17,767 nt of DNA from Planctomicrobium piriforme (GCA_945877965.1 CAMCTH010000018.1:1-17767); one strand, 5' to 3'; counted from the stretch's first letter, positions 1 to 7,032 are shown. Program-made: numbers and translations. The notes: generated by a model from the sequence alone, not told the origin.

Positions 1-1
1 G

Positions 2-1264
2 TTTCTCAGCGCGAACGATCGGAGCCGATGGTGTACGATCCGGTCGCGCGTCGAGCATGGGACGTACGCGATCGATGAGGTGATCCAGGACCCGCGATGG
101 GACACGATCGATGCCGTCAAACACGACGACGCCGGTCGGGCCGCACCGCAGGCGAACGTCGGGCATGTCTATTCGAGCAAGCCGCCGCTGTTGGCAACGT
201 TGCTGGCCGGCGAATATTGGCTGATCTATCGGTTGACGCCGTACTCGCTGGCGACGCATCACTATGGCGTCGCGCGATTCATGCTGCTGACGATCAACGT
301 GCCGCTGCTGGTGGGGATGTGGTGGTTGCTGGCGCGATATGTCGAGCGCTATGGCAAGACCGATTGGGGGCGGCTCTTCGTCATGGCGTGCGCCGTCTTC
401 GGGACGATGCTGACGACGTTCGCCGTCGTGCTGACGAACCATCTGATCGGCGCGGCGTTTGCGATGTTCGCGTTCGATGGATTGGTGCGGATCGTCGTCG
501 AAAAAGATCTGCGGCCGCGACGCTTTGTGCAGGTCGGCTTCTGCGCGGCCTTCACGGCCGCCAATGAGTTGCCGGCTTTGTCGTTCTTTGCTCTCAGCGG
601 TTTGCTGCTGTTGTGGACGGCGCCGCGACTCACGCTCACCGCCTTCGCGCCGGCGGCGCTCGTCGTCGCGCTCGCTTCGTTCGGCACCAACTATGCGGCC
701 CACGGAACGTTGGTGCCGCCGTACGGTCAGCGGACGCCGGGCAACAACTGGTACGAGTTCGAGTATCTCCGCAAAGGAAAGGTTCGCACGAGCTATTGGT
801 CGGCGAACGCTGCACGCGGTGCGGTCGATTTCGGCGAGCCGTCGGTCGGCAAGTACGTGCAGCACGCGACGGTCGGGCATCACGGCATTTTTTCGCTCAC
901 GCCGTTTTGGCTGCTGACGATTTTTGGAGCGTATCGGACATTGCGGACCCCGGGTCAGCCGCTGCGGACCGTCATGGCGGTCGTCGCCGTCACCTCGCTC
1001 GTTTGTATCGCGTTTTACCTCGCGCGACCGCAGCTCGATCGAAACTACGGCGGGCTGAGTTGTTGCTTCCGTTGGGTCTTGTGGTTTGCCCCGCTTTGGC
1101 TTGCCGCGATGTTGCCGGCCGCCGATGCCGCTGCGGAATCGCGCAAGCTCCGCGGCGTTTGTCTCGCGCTGCTTGCCGTCGCCGTGATTTCGGCGAGTTA
1201 CCCGACGTGGAACCCTTGGATGCAGCCCTGGCTGGCCGATGCTTACGATCAGGTAGCGAACTGA
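2..1264 (+). CDS. Conserved polytopic membrane protein, 5'-truncated by window edge
   Basis: The reading frame is open from the first bases of the window, so the gene begins upstream; the GTG at 80 is an internal Val codon in a region that reads as conserved protein (VEHGTYAIDEVIQDPRWDTI). The visible part is 420 residues. It shows many hydrophobic helices (for example around LLTINVPLLVGMWWLLARY, the segment after TDWGRLFVMA, and the closing CLALLAVAVISASYP stretch). Between the early segments lies a polar motif, YSSKPPLLATLLAGEYWLIY, whose placement resembles the first periplasmic loop of PMT/GT39-like membrane glycosyltransferases. I recognise the opening motif as recurring in planctomycete proteins of unknown function; no catalytic residue can be assigned. 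It probably sits in the cytoplasmic membrane and may belong to envelope glycan metabolism (inference). A strong inverted repeat follows its TGA stop. Confidence 0.8.
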   Translation, partial: FLSANDRSRWCTIRSRVEHGTYAIDEVIQDPRWDTIDAVKHDDAGRAAPQANVGHVYSSKPPLLATLLAGEYWLIYRLTPYSLATHHYGVARFMLLTINVPLLVGMWWLLARYVERYGKTDWGRLFVMACAVFGTMLTTFAVVLTNHLIGAAFAMFAFDGLVRIVVEKDLRPRRFVQVGFCAAFTAANELPALSFFALSGLLLLWTAPRLTLTAFAPAALVVALASFGTNYAAHGTLVPPYGQRTPGNNWYEFEYLRKGKVRTSYWSANAARGAVDFGEPSVGKYVQHATVGHHGIFSLTPFWLLTIFGAYRTLRTPGQPLRTVMAVVAVTSLVCIAFYLARPQLDRNYGGLSCCFRWVLWFAPLWLAAMLPAADAAAESRKLRGVCLALLAVAVISASYPTWNPWMQPWLADAYDQVAN

Positions 1265-1277
1265 GCGCGTTGCCTTT

Positions 1278-1354
1278 CCGAGCCGCGCACGTCAGTGAGC
1301 GGTTCTGTGAATCGTCGCTTGTGAATGCACCGCTTACTGACGTGCGCGGCTCGG
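1278..1354. repeat. Large inverted repeat, 26-nt arms (25/26 match)
   Basis: The left arm at 1278-1303 and the right arm at 1329-1354 are reverse complements except for one position (CAGTGAG against CTTACTG). They are separated by a 25-nt loop. The arms contain GCGCACGTCAGT and its complement. The element begins 13 nt after the upstream stop codon and carries no T-run on either side. It could fold as a hairpin ending the upstream transcript, or be a member of a dispersed REP/MITE-like palindrome family. The near-perfect arms suggest either recent insertion or selection on the fold. Confidence 0.8.
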
Positions 1355-1391
1355 ACGGAAGCGCTTTCAGTTGCCGTTCAAGTCAAAAACG

Positions 1392-1420
1392 TTGACATCC
1401 TCGCGGTTCCCGTCGACACT
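1392..1420 (+). promoter_or_regulatory. Candidate sigma70-type promoter for the Tat oxidoreductase
   Basis: A perfect -35 TTGACA at 1392-1397 is followed after 17 nt by a weak -10 GACACT at 1415-1420. It lies about 75 nt upstream of the ATG at 1496. A C-rich tract fills the stretch between this promoter and the start codon. The -35 is convincing but the -10 matches consensus at only three positions. Confidence 0.35.
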
Positions 1421-1495
1421 ACAAACTGTCGGCCCCCTGCCCTGCCCCGCCTCGCTTTGTCTCCCGCCCCCTGCCCCGTCGGAGCTTCGTCCGCC

Positions 1496-2953
1496 ATGAG
1501 CGACACCCCTTCGCCGAACGATTCGTCTGCGCAAAACGTCTCGCGACGCACGATCTTGAAAACGTCGGGCGAAGCGGCTCTGGCTGCTTCGATCCTCAGT
1601 GCAGCGTCGTCGGCCGAGGCCGGCATCCGTAAGCCGCGCAAGAAGCTCCGCGTACCGAAGGTTCATGTCGCGCAAGACAGCACGATCCGGATCGCGCTCG
1701 TCGGTTGCGGCGGACGCGGCACGGGGGCGGCGATCAACGCGCTGACCGTCGCCAACGGTCCGATCGAATTGGTCGCCGTCGCCGACGTCTTTCAAGAGAA
1801 ACTCGACGGCACGATCAAGAACATCGCCCTGCAATCGGAAAAGCTGAAGCTCCCCGGCAAAGTCGACGTCCCGAAAGAACGGCAATTCATCGGCTTCGAT
1901 GCCTATCAGAAGGCGCTCGACTGCTTGCGGCCGGGCGACGTCGCGATCTTTGCCACGCCGCCCGCGTTTCGCTGGGTCCACTTCGGCTATGCGATCCAAA
2001 AGAACCTCAACGTCTTCATGGAGAAGCCGGTCACGGTCGACGGCCCGACGAGTCGCCGCATGTTGGCGCTGGGCGAAGAGTCGGTGAAGCGGAATCTCAA
2101 GGTCGGCGTCGGCCTGATGTGCCGTCACTGCATCGCCCGGCAGAAACTGCACGACTACATCGACCAAGGGGCGATCGGCGACATCATCCTGATGCGGGCT
2201 TATCGCCAGGTGGGACCGACCGGCAGCGCGTTCTGTCCGCCGATGCCGAAGACTTGGACCAAGGGCGAACTGATGTATCAGATTCGCAACTTCCACGCCT
2301 TCTTGTGGGCGTCGGGCGGCGCGTATAGCGACTTCTTGATCCACAACATCGACGAATGCTGCTGGATGAAGAACGCCTGGCCGGTGAAGGCCGAGGCGTC
2401 GGGCGGGCGGCATTTCCGCATGAATTACGTCGATCAAAACTTCGATAGCTACTCGGTTTCGTACACCTTTGCCGACGGCGCGAAGCTGCAACTCGAAGGC
2501 CGCACGATGCCGGGCTGCAAAAGCGAATTCGCCAGCTATGCACACGGTACGCGCGGGTCGGCCGTCATCTCGACGGCGGGCCACTCACCGGCGAAGTGCA
2601 AGATCTATCGCGGCCAGAACATGACCGACAACGACTTGGTTTGGAGCTTCACAGGCAAGGAGCCGAAGCCGTACGAATTGGAATGGGAGCATCTGATCGA
2701 CGCCATCCGCAGCGATCGGCCATACAACGAAGTGAAACGCGGGGTCGAAGCAAGCATCGTGACGTCGATGGGTCGCATGGCCGCGCATACCGGCAAGGAA
2801 ATCTCCTTCGACGACATGCTGAACTGCGAGCATGAGTTCGCCCCGGACGCCGACAAGCTGACGCTCGACGGGCCGCCGCCGATCGTGGCCGACAAGAACG
2901 GTCTCTACCCGATGCCGCAGCCGGGGATCATTACCAAACGCGAGTACGCGTGA
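1496..2953 (+). CDS. Tat-exported Gfo/Idh/MocA family oxidoreductase
   Basis: The protein has 485 residues. The ATG at 1496 is chosen because it places a twin-arginine signal at the N-terminus (SRRTILKTSG, Arg17-Arg18) followed by an Ala-rich hydrophobic stretch and a likely cleavage region near SSAEAG. GGAG at 1481-1484 lies 11 nt upstream, which is rather far. The Rossmann fold starts at about residue 64 with IRIALVGCGGRGTGAA; Asp97 in VAVADVF sits where the family contacts the NAD(P) ribose. The family motif EKPVTVDG lies at 176-183, where Lys177 is the usual catalytic lysine. The C-terminal half is the alpha/beta substrate domain, with HNIDECCWMK a characteristic planctomycete-type segment. 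Members oxidise or reduce sugars and related polyols; the substrate cannot be read here. Folding with the cofactor before export explains the use of Tat. It stands alone, with no obvious operon partner. Confidence 0.88.
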   Translation: MSDTPSPNDSSAQNVSRRTILKTSGEAALAASILSAASSAEAGIRKPRKKLRVPKVHVAQDSTIRIALVGCGGRGTGAAINALTVANGPIELVAVADVFQEKLDGTIKNIALQSEKLKLPGKVDVPKERQFIGFDAYQKALDCLRPGDVAIFATPPAFRWVHFGYAIQKNLNVFMEKPVTVDGPTSRRMLALGEESVKRNLKVGVGLMCRHCIARQKLHDYIDQGAIGDIILMRAYRQVGPTGSAFCPPMPKTWTKGELMYQIRNFHAFLWASGGAYSDFLIHNIDECCWMKNAWPVKAEASGGRHFRMNYVDQNFDSYSVSYTFADGAKLQLEGRTMPGCKSEFASYAHGTRGSAVISTAGHSPAKCKIYRGQNMTDNDLVWSFTGKEPKPYELEWEHLIDAIRSDRPYNEVKRGVEASIVTSMGRMAAHTGKEISFDDMLNCEHEFAPDADKLTLDGPPPIVADKNGLYPMPQPGIITKREYA

Positions 2954-3009
2954 GCGCGCCCCGCGGCTGAATAAGACATTCTGCACCCTTTTCGCTGGGA
3001 AACGGCCCC

Positions 3010-3039
3010 TTGACTCCCCCCGGGGAAGTCCCGTAGTAT
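3010..3039 (+). promoter_or_regulatory. Candidate promoter for rpmF with overlapping dyad
   Basis: A -35 TTGACT at 3010-3015 and -10 TAGTAT at 3034-3039 are spaced by 18 nt, placing transcription start near 3046 and the rpmF ATG about 37 nt later. An imperfect dyad, GACTCCCCC/GGGGAAGTC at 3012-3030, overlaps the -35 and spacer and could be an operator; no known regulator site is recognised. It would drive rpmF and probably fabD-fabG. Confidence 0.5.
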
Positions 3040-3082
3040 CTGTGGTTTCCGTTTCGCGTAGCCCTTCGCTCCGGTAATCGTC

Positions 3083-3271
3083 ATGGCCGTACCTAAACGC
3101 CGTCAAAGTAACGCCCGCACCGGTACCCGCCGGGCTCACGATCAAAAGAAGCCCAAGCAGTTGCATTACTGCCCCAAGTGCAGCACGGCCCTGCCGTCGC
3201 ACGTGATTTGCCCGCAATGCGGCTATTACATGGGTCGGGTCGTCGTCGAGACCGAAGACGCGGCCGAGTAG
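3083..3271 (+). CDS. rpmF: 50S ribosomal protein L32
   Basis: The 62-residue protein begins MAVPKRRQSNARTGTRRAHD, the standard L32 opening, and carries a zinc ribbon with two CxxC pairs (Cys30/Cys33 and Cys43/Cys46). It is therefore the zinc-binding form of L32, a small protein of the large ribosomal subunit near the peptidyl transferase centre. The length is normal for the family. The ATG at 3083 is fixed by the conserved N-terminus; no strong Shine-Dalgarno motif precedes it. In many bacteria rpmF heads the fatty-acid/phospholipid cluster, and here too fabD, fabG, acpP and fabF follow, but plsX and fabH are missing between rpmF and fabD. Confidence 0.97.
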   Translation: MAVPKRRQSNARTGTRRAHDQKKPKQLHYCPKCSTALPSHVICPQCGYYMGRVVVETEDAAE

Positions 3272-3394
3272 TTTACTCGCCGTGATCGGAACTCGTCCCT
3301 GCCGGCCTGCGGAAGGATTGGCTTTCTTCAGGCTCGTGTCGGTCAGCCGGACGGCGTCTGTCATCAGGCGGCGTCTGCCCTTAGGACTCCGCCC

Positions 3395-4303
3395 GTGAGC
3401 AAGATCGCCTTTTTGTTTCCCGGTCAGGGAGCCCAATCGGTCGGCATGGCGCAAGCGCTGTGCGAATCGCTGCCTGCCGCGCGGGAACTCTTTGATCGCG
3501 CCGCCGGCGTGCTCGGCTACGATCTCGCCTCGCTCTGCTTCAACGGCCCGGCCGAGGAACTCGACTCGACCGTTCGGAGCCAGCCGGCGCTGTTCGTCAG
3601 CAGCTTGGCGGCACTCGAAAGCCTCCGGGCGCAAACACCCGATGTGGTGCTTTCTTGCGAGGCGACCGCCGGACTGAGCCTGGGCGAGTACACCGCGTTG
3701 GTCTTCGCGGGCGTGATGGAATTTGAAGACGGCCTGCGATTGGTGCAAACGCGCGGAACCGCGATGCAACAAGCCGCCGACGCCACGCCGAGCGGCATGG
3801 TGAGCATTCTCGGACTCGACAAAGCCAAAGTCGAAGCGCTCTGCGCCGAGGCCCGCGAGAACGACATCCTCGAAATCGCCAATCTGCTCTGCCCCGGCAA
3901 CATCGCCGTCTCGGGCGAAAACGCCGCTTGCGAACGTGCGGCCGAGTTGGCTCCGAAACTGGGCGCGATGAAGGCGGTGCCACTGGCCGTCGCCGGCGCG
4001 TTCCACACCAAGATCATGCAGAGCGCCGTCGCGAAGCTGGCGCAAGCCTTGGCCGACGTGCCGATGAAACGACCCGAGATTCCGGTGATTTCAAACGTCG
4101 ACGCCCAACCGCACGACGATCCCGAAGAGATTCGCGATCTGCTGGTGCGGCAAGTCGTGTCGCCGGTTCGCTGGGAAGATTCGATGCGGTATCTGCTGGC
4201 GGGCGGCTACAACCAGTTCTACGAAATCGGCCCGGGCCGCGTGCTGCGCGGTCTGCTGAAACGAATCGATCGCGCCGCGAATTGCGAGAGCGTGAGTGCG
4301 TAG
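3395..4303 (+). CDS. fabD: Malonyl-CoA:ACP transacylase
   Basis: The protein of 302 residues transfers malonyl from CoA to the phosphopantetheine arm of acyl carrier protein, supplying the extender unit for fatty acid synthesis in the cytoplasm. It opens with the family motif FPGQGAQ (8-14). The nucleophile is Ser95 in GLSLGEY, the partner His is His204 in AGAFHTKIM, and the carboxylate-binding Arg is Arg120 in VQTRGTAM; SQPAL (62-66) supplies the oxyanion-loop Gln. The nucleophile elbow has Leu where the textbook motif has His (GHSxGE). The start is GTG at 3395, with TAGGA at 3382-3386 about 8 nt upstream. It lies 123 nt after rpmF and about 100 nt before fabG, and a heptamer-built inverted repeat fills the latter gap. 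Confidence 0.95.
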   Translation: MSKIAFLFPGQGAQSVGMAQALCESLPAARELFDRAAGVLGYDLASLCFNGPAEELDSTVRSQPALFVSSLAALESLRAQTPDVVLSCEATAGLSLGEYTALVFAGVMEFEDGLRLVQTRGTAMQQAADATPSGMVSILGLDKAKVEALCAEARENDILEIANLLCPGNIAVSGENAACERAAELAPKLGAMKAVPLAVAGAFHTKIMQSAVAKLAQALADVPMKRPEIPVISNVDAQPHDDPEEIRDLLVRQVVSPVRWEDSMRYLLAGGYNQFYEIGPGRVLRGLLKRIDRAANCESVSA

Positions 4304-4306
4304 AGA

Positions 4307-4382
4307 GTGGCGGGTGGTTAGTGGCTAGTGGCCAGTAACACCGGCAGCCTTTCATCCCTGCTAGCCACTAATCACCGTCCAC
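4307..4382. repeat. Heptamer-array inverted repeat between fabD and fabG
   Basis: Four tandem GTGG-type heptamers run from 4307 to 4334 (GTGGCGG, GTGGTTA, GTGGCTA, GTGGCCA). A similar set lies in reverse complement at about 4361-4388. Arms 4307-4328 and 4361-4382 pair at 19 of 22 positions around a 32-nt loop. The array starts 4 nt after the fabD stop and ends just before the fabG ribosome-binding site. It may be a mobile or amplifying repeat, or an RNA hairpin that modulates read-through or mRNA decay between the two genes. Confidence 0.75.
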
Positions 4383-4393
4383 TAGCCACTTCC

Positions 4394-4399
4394 GAGGAG
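4394..4399 (+). promoter_or_regulatory. Ribosome-binding site fixing the fabG start
   Basis: GAGGAG lies 6 nt before the ATG at 4406. It supports that codon over the in-frame upstream frame, which runs through the repeat and does not resemble FabG. Confidence 0.8.
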
Positions 4400-4405
4400 C
4401 AACGC

Positions 4406-5185
4406 ATGGCCCGCCCCGAAACGCCGACTGGCGAAATCACCGTCGATCTCAAAGGACAAACGGCCCTGGTGACCGGCGCGTCGCAAGGCTTGGGCAAAGC
4501 GATTGCGATCGCCTTCGGCAAGGCCGGCGCGAACGTCGCCTGCGTTGCCCGCAATGCCGCGAAGCTGAAAGAGACGGTCGACGCAGTCCTGGCCGCCGGC
4601 GGCACCGCCGAAGCCTTTGCTTGCGACGTGACGCAAGGGACGGCCGTCGATCAGGTAGTCGAGCAAGTCGTCGGCAAGTTCGGCGGCCTGCAGATCATCG
4701 TTAACAACGCGGGCATCACTCGCGACACCCTGCTGCCGCGCATGAGCGATGAGCAGTGGGACGAAGTGATCAACACGAACCTCCGCGGGGCGTTCCTCTT
4801 CACTCGCGCCGCCAGCCGCGTGATGATGTCGGCCCGCTACGGCCGGATCATCAACATGGCCAGCGTCTCGGGAGCCGTCATCGGCAACCCAGGCCAGGCC
4901 AACTACTCGGCCTCGAAGGCGGCGTTGCACGGTTTCACCAGGACGGTCGCCCGCGAATTGGCCGGCCGCAAAGTGACGGTCAACGCCATCGCGCCGGGCT
5001 TCATCGAAAGCGAAATGACCAAGGCCTTGGGCGACGCAATTCTGGACGAAGTGCAGAAGCGAATCCCGGCCAAGCGGTTGGGCAAGGCCGAAGACGTCGC
5101 CCAAGCGGCGTTGTTCCTGGCGAGCCCGGCCGCATCGTACATCACCGGCCAACTGCTGGTGGTCGACGGCGGCATGACTTGCTAG
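4406..5185 (+). CDS. fabG: 3-oxoacyl-[acyl-carrier-protein] reductase
   Basis: The 259-residue short-chain dehydrogenase reduces 3-oxoacyl-ACP to 3-hydroxyacyl-ACP with NADPH. The cofactor-binding glycine motif is TGASQGLG (23-30), CDV (73-75) contacts the adenine region, and NNAG is at 100-103. The catalytic tetrad is Asn125 (NTNLRGAF), Ser153 (MASVSG), Tyr167 and Lys171 (YSASK). The C-terminus VAQAALFLASPAASYITGQL and VDGGM are family-typical. The start at ATG 4406 is supported by a good ribosome-binding site. A roughly 15-residue extension before the first beta strand (MARPETPTGEITVDL) is longer than in E. coli FabG. Its position between fabD and acpP supports the fatty-acid assignment over other SDR roles. 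Confidence 0.95.
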   Translation: MARPETPTGEITVDLKGQTALVTGASQGLGKAIAIAFGKAGANVACVARNAAKLKETVDAVLAAGGTAEAFACDVTQGTAVDQVVEQVVGKFGGLQIIVNNAGITRDTLLPRMSDEQWDEVINTNLRGAFLFTRAASRVMMSARYGRIINMASVSGAVIGNPGQANYSASKAALHGFTRTVARELAGRKVTVNAIAPGFIESEMTKALGDAILDEVQKRIPAKRLGKAEDVAQAALFLASPAASYITGQLLVVDGGMTC

Positions 5186-5287
5186 CTCGTCGCAGCGGTC
5201 GTTCTCTCGACCGTGCTGAACGGGTTCGGCCTCGTGAATCGACTAAAAACGATTAACAGCCAAACGCCGCGAGAGCCGATTGACGTC

Positions 5288-5316
5288 TGGACACGTGCAG
5301 GAAAAGTCGTTATATC
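5288..5316 (+). promoter_or_regulatory. Candidate promoter for acpP-fabF
   Basis: TGGACA at 5288-5293 and TATATC at 5311-5316 are spaced by exactly 17 nt, inside the 350-nt gap between fabG and acpP. It would start transcription near 5323 and give a leader of about 210 nt. Separate transcription would fit the high cellular demand for acyl carrier protein. Confidence 0.5.
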
Positions 5317-5535
5317 TTCACCTTCCTTACGGAAACCCTCTATCTTCGTAGGGTTTACGTCGTTCGGGCGGGTTCGAAATAGAGGACTTTTTCTCGCTTA
5401 GGCCTCGCGGTCGAGCGGGGAATTTGGACAATTTAAGTTCGGTTTGAGTTACGGTCGGTTTGTGGAACGGAATCAAATCGGGTCGGCGAGTGCCGGCCTG
5501 TTGTCAGCTTCTTTGGGACGGTGGAGGACTCGACG
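5317..5535 (+). other. Long untranslated leader upstream of acpP
   Basis: This stretch has no credible gene: the one short frame through it (5213-5401) lacks family features and crosses the promoter. It holds a perfect 7-bp hairpin AAACCCT/AGGGTTT at 5333-5356 with a 10-nt loop, and a direct repeat TCGGTTTG at 5439-5446 and 5455-5462 (16 nt apart). The hairpin has no T-run, so it is not a standard terminator. The direct repeat could bind a regulator. No known riboswitch or leader family is recognised. Confidence 0.4.
5523..5528 (+). promoter_or_regulatory. Ribosome-binding site fixing the acpP start
   Basis: GGAGGA lies 7 nt before the GTG at 5536. Because the motif would fall inside the coding region if translation began at the in-frame GTG at 5521, it favours 5536. 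Confidence 0.8.
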
Positions 5536-5784
5536 GTGGCCTCGGTTCAAGAACGTGTGATCGATATTGTGGCGGAACAGTTAGGCGTCAACAAAGACCA
5601 AGTGAGCCGCGAGACGTCGTTCGTGAACGACCTCGGTGCGGATTCGCTCGATACGGTCGAGTTGGTGATGGAACTCGAAGAAGAGTTCGACATCAACATT
5701 CCGGACGACGCCGCCGAGAAGATCCAAACGGTCGGTCAAGCGATCGAATTCATCGAACAATCGCAAGCTAACGCGAATAAATGA
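5536..5784 (+). CDS. acpP: Acyl carrier protein
   Basis: The 82-residue acidic helical protein carries growing acyl chains on a 4'-phosphopantetheine arm. The attachment Ser is Ser37 in GADSLDTVELVMELEE, with the conserved helix II that docks the Fab enzymes; EFDINIPDDAAEKI follows as in other ACPs. The start is GTG 5536, which gives the usual N-terminus (MASVQERVIDIVAEQLGV) and an optimal ribosome-binding site. The stop TGA overlaps the fabF ATG by 4 nt (ATGA at 5781-5784), so translation of fabF is probably coupled to acpP. It is the common substrate carrier for the FabD, FabG and FabF encoded beside it. Confidence 0.97.
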   Translation: MASVQERVIDIVAEQLGVNKDQVSRETSFVNDLGADSLDTVELVMELEEEFDINIPDDAAEKIQTVGQAIEFIEQSQANANK

Positions 5785-7019
5785 AACGCCGCGTCGTTCT
5801 CACCGGTCTCGGCGCGGTCACCGGCCTGAGCTGCAAGGTCCCGGATCTTTGGAACCGGATCTGTGCGGGCGAAAGCGGCGTCGGGCCGATTACGCTGTTC
5901 CCCACGACCGGCTTCAAAGTGCTGTTCGGCGGTGAAGTCCGCAATTGGACGACTGAAGGCTATGTGAGCCTGAAGGACGCCAAGCGGATCGACCGCTTTA
6001 CGCAATTTGCCATGGTCGCCGGCATCGATGCCGTGAACGACTCCGGACTCGATTTCACCAAGGAAGACCCGTATCGCTGCGGCGTCATCCTGGGCTCGGG
6101 CATCGGCGGTCTGAACGAGATCGAAGAGCAGCACACGCGGCTCTTGGAAAAAGGCCCGGACCGCGTCTCGGCCTTCACGATTCCGAAGCTGATGGTGAAC
6201 GCCGCCGCGGGGCACGTTTCCATTCAGTACGGTCTCCGCGGGCCGAGTGCGGCCGTGGCGACCGCGTGTGCCAGCGCCGCCAACGCCATCGGCGAGGCGA
6301 TGAAGACCATCCAATACGGCGACGCCGAGATCATGATCTCCGGCGGAACCGAAGCGGCCCTGACGCCGATGGGCATCAGCGGCTTCGCCAACATGCGAGC
6401 CCTGTCCGAACGCAACAACGACCCGACGAAGGCCAGCCGGCCGTGGGACAAAGACCGCGACGGTTTCGTTCTGTCGGAAGGGGCTGGCGTCTTGGTACTC
6501 GAAGAACTTGAGCACGCGCAAGCTCGCGGTGCCCGGATCTACGCCGAGTTGCTCGGCTACGGTTGCTCATCGGACGGCGGACACATTACGCAGCCCGATG
6601 AAAACGGCACCGGTGCCGCCAAGGCGATGTCTTATGCCCTGCGCGACGCCAAGCTGAACCCGGCCGACGTCGGCTACATCAACGCTCACGGCACGAGTAC
6701 GCCGCTGGGCGACAAAGCCGAAACGATGGCTGTCAAATCGGTCTTCGGCGACTGGGCTAAGAAGGTGAGCATCTCCAGCACCAAGAGCCAACTCGGCCAT
6801 TTGCTGGGAGCCAGCGGCGGCGTGGAACTTGTCCTGAGCGTGTTGGCGATGCAGCACAACCTGGTGCCGCCGACGATCAACCTCGAAACGCCCGACGAAG
6901 GTTGCGACCTCGACTACACGCCGAACGTCCCGCGCGAGCGGAAGCTCGACGTGGTGATGTCCAACAGCTTCGGCTTCGGCGGCCACAACGCGTCCATCAT
7001 CGCAGGCCGGTTGAAGTAG
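5781..7019 (+). CDS. fabF: 3-oxoacyl-[acyl-carrier-protein] synthase II
   Basis: The protein of 412 residues condenses acyl-ACP with malonyl-ACP, elongating the chain by two carbons. The catalytic triad is Cys163 (TACASAANAIGEA), His303 (NAHGTSTPLGDKAE) and His340 (STKSQLGHLLGASGG), with Lys335; these fall at the same residue numbers as in E. coli FabF. The C-terminal glycine-rich SNSFGFGGHNAS completes the KAS II signature. The ATG overlaps the acpP stop, indicating one transcript. Downstream, an unrelated gene begins only 13 nt after the TAG, with no terminator visible between. Confidence 0.97.
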   Translation: MKRRVVLTGLGAVTGLSCKVPDLWNRICAGESGVGPITLFPTTGFKVLFGGEVRNWTTEGYVSLKDAKRIDRFTQFAMVAGIDAVNDSGLDFTKEDPYRCGVILGSGIGGLNEIEEQHTRLLEKGPDRVSAFTIPKLMVNAAAGHVSIQYGLRGPSAAVATACASAANAIGEAMKTIQYGDAEIMISGGTEAALTPMGISGFANMRALSERNNDPTKASRPWDKDRDGFVLSEGAGVLVLEELEHAQARGARIYAELLGYGCSSDGGHITQPDENGTGAAKAMSYALRDAKLNPADVGYINAHGTSTPLGDKAETMAVKSVFGDWAKKVSISSTKSQLGHLLGASGGVELVLSVLAMQHNLVPPTINLETPDEGCDLDYTPNVPRERKLDVVMSNSFGFGGHNASIIAGRLK

Positions 7020-7032
7020 AGCCAAGTCGCGA

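Noticed and set aside
1325..1495. Upstream extension of the oxidoreductase frame
   Set aside because: It would begin inside the right arm region of the inverted repeat and bury the Tat signal; the ATG at 1496 restores it to the N-terminus.
1367..2584. Long minus-strand open frame opposite the oxidoreductase
   Set aside because: It is Arg/Asp/Ala-rich without domain features, typical of the antisense frame of a GC-rich gene, and the plus strand encodes a complete recognisable enzyme.
2585..4045. Minus-strand open frame of nearly 490 codons
   Set aside because: It crosses rpmF and fabD and has no coherent domain; it arises from codon bias on the other strand.
4307..4390. CRISPR-like array from the heptamer repeats
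   Set aside because: The units are contiguous 7-mers without spacers and occur as an inverted pair, so it is a tandem/inverted repeat and not CRISPR.
5333..5356. Hairpin as a terminator of fabG
   Set aside because: The stem is only 7 bp, is about 150 nt past the stop and lacks a T-run; treated as part of the acpP leader.
5213..5401. Possible 62-residue protein between fabG and acpP
   Set aside because: It overlaps the candidate promoter and leader hairpin and has no family features.
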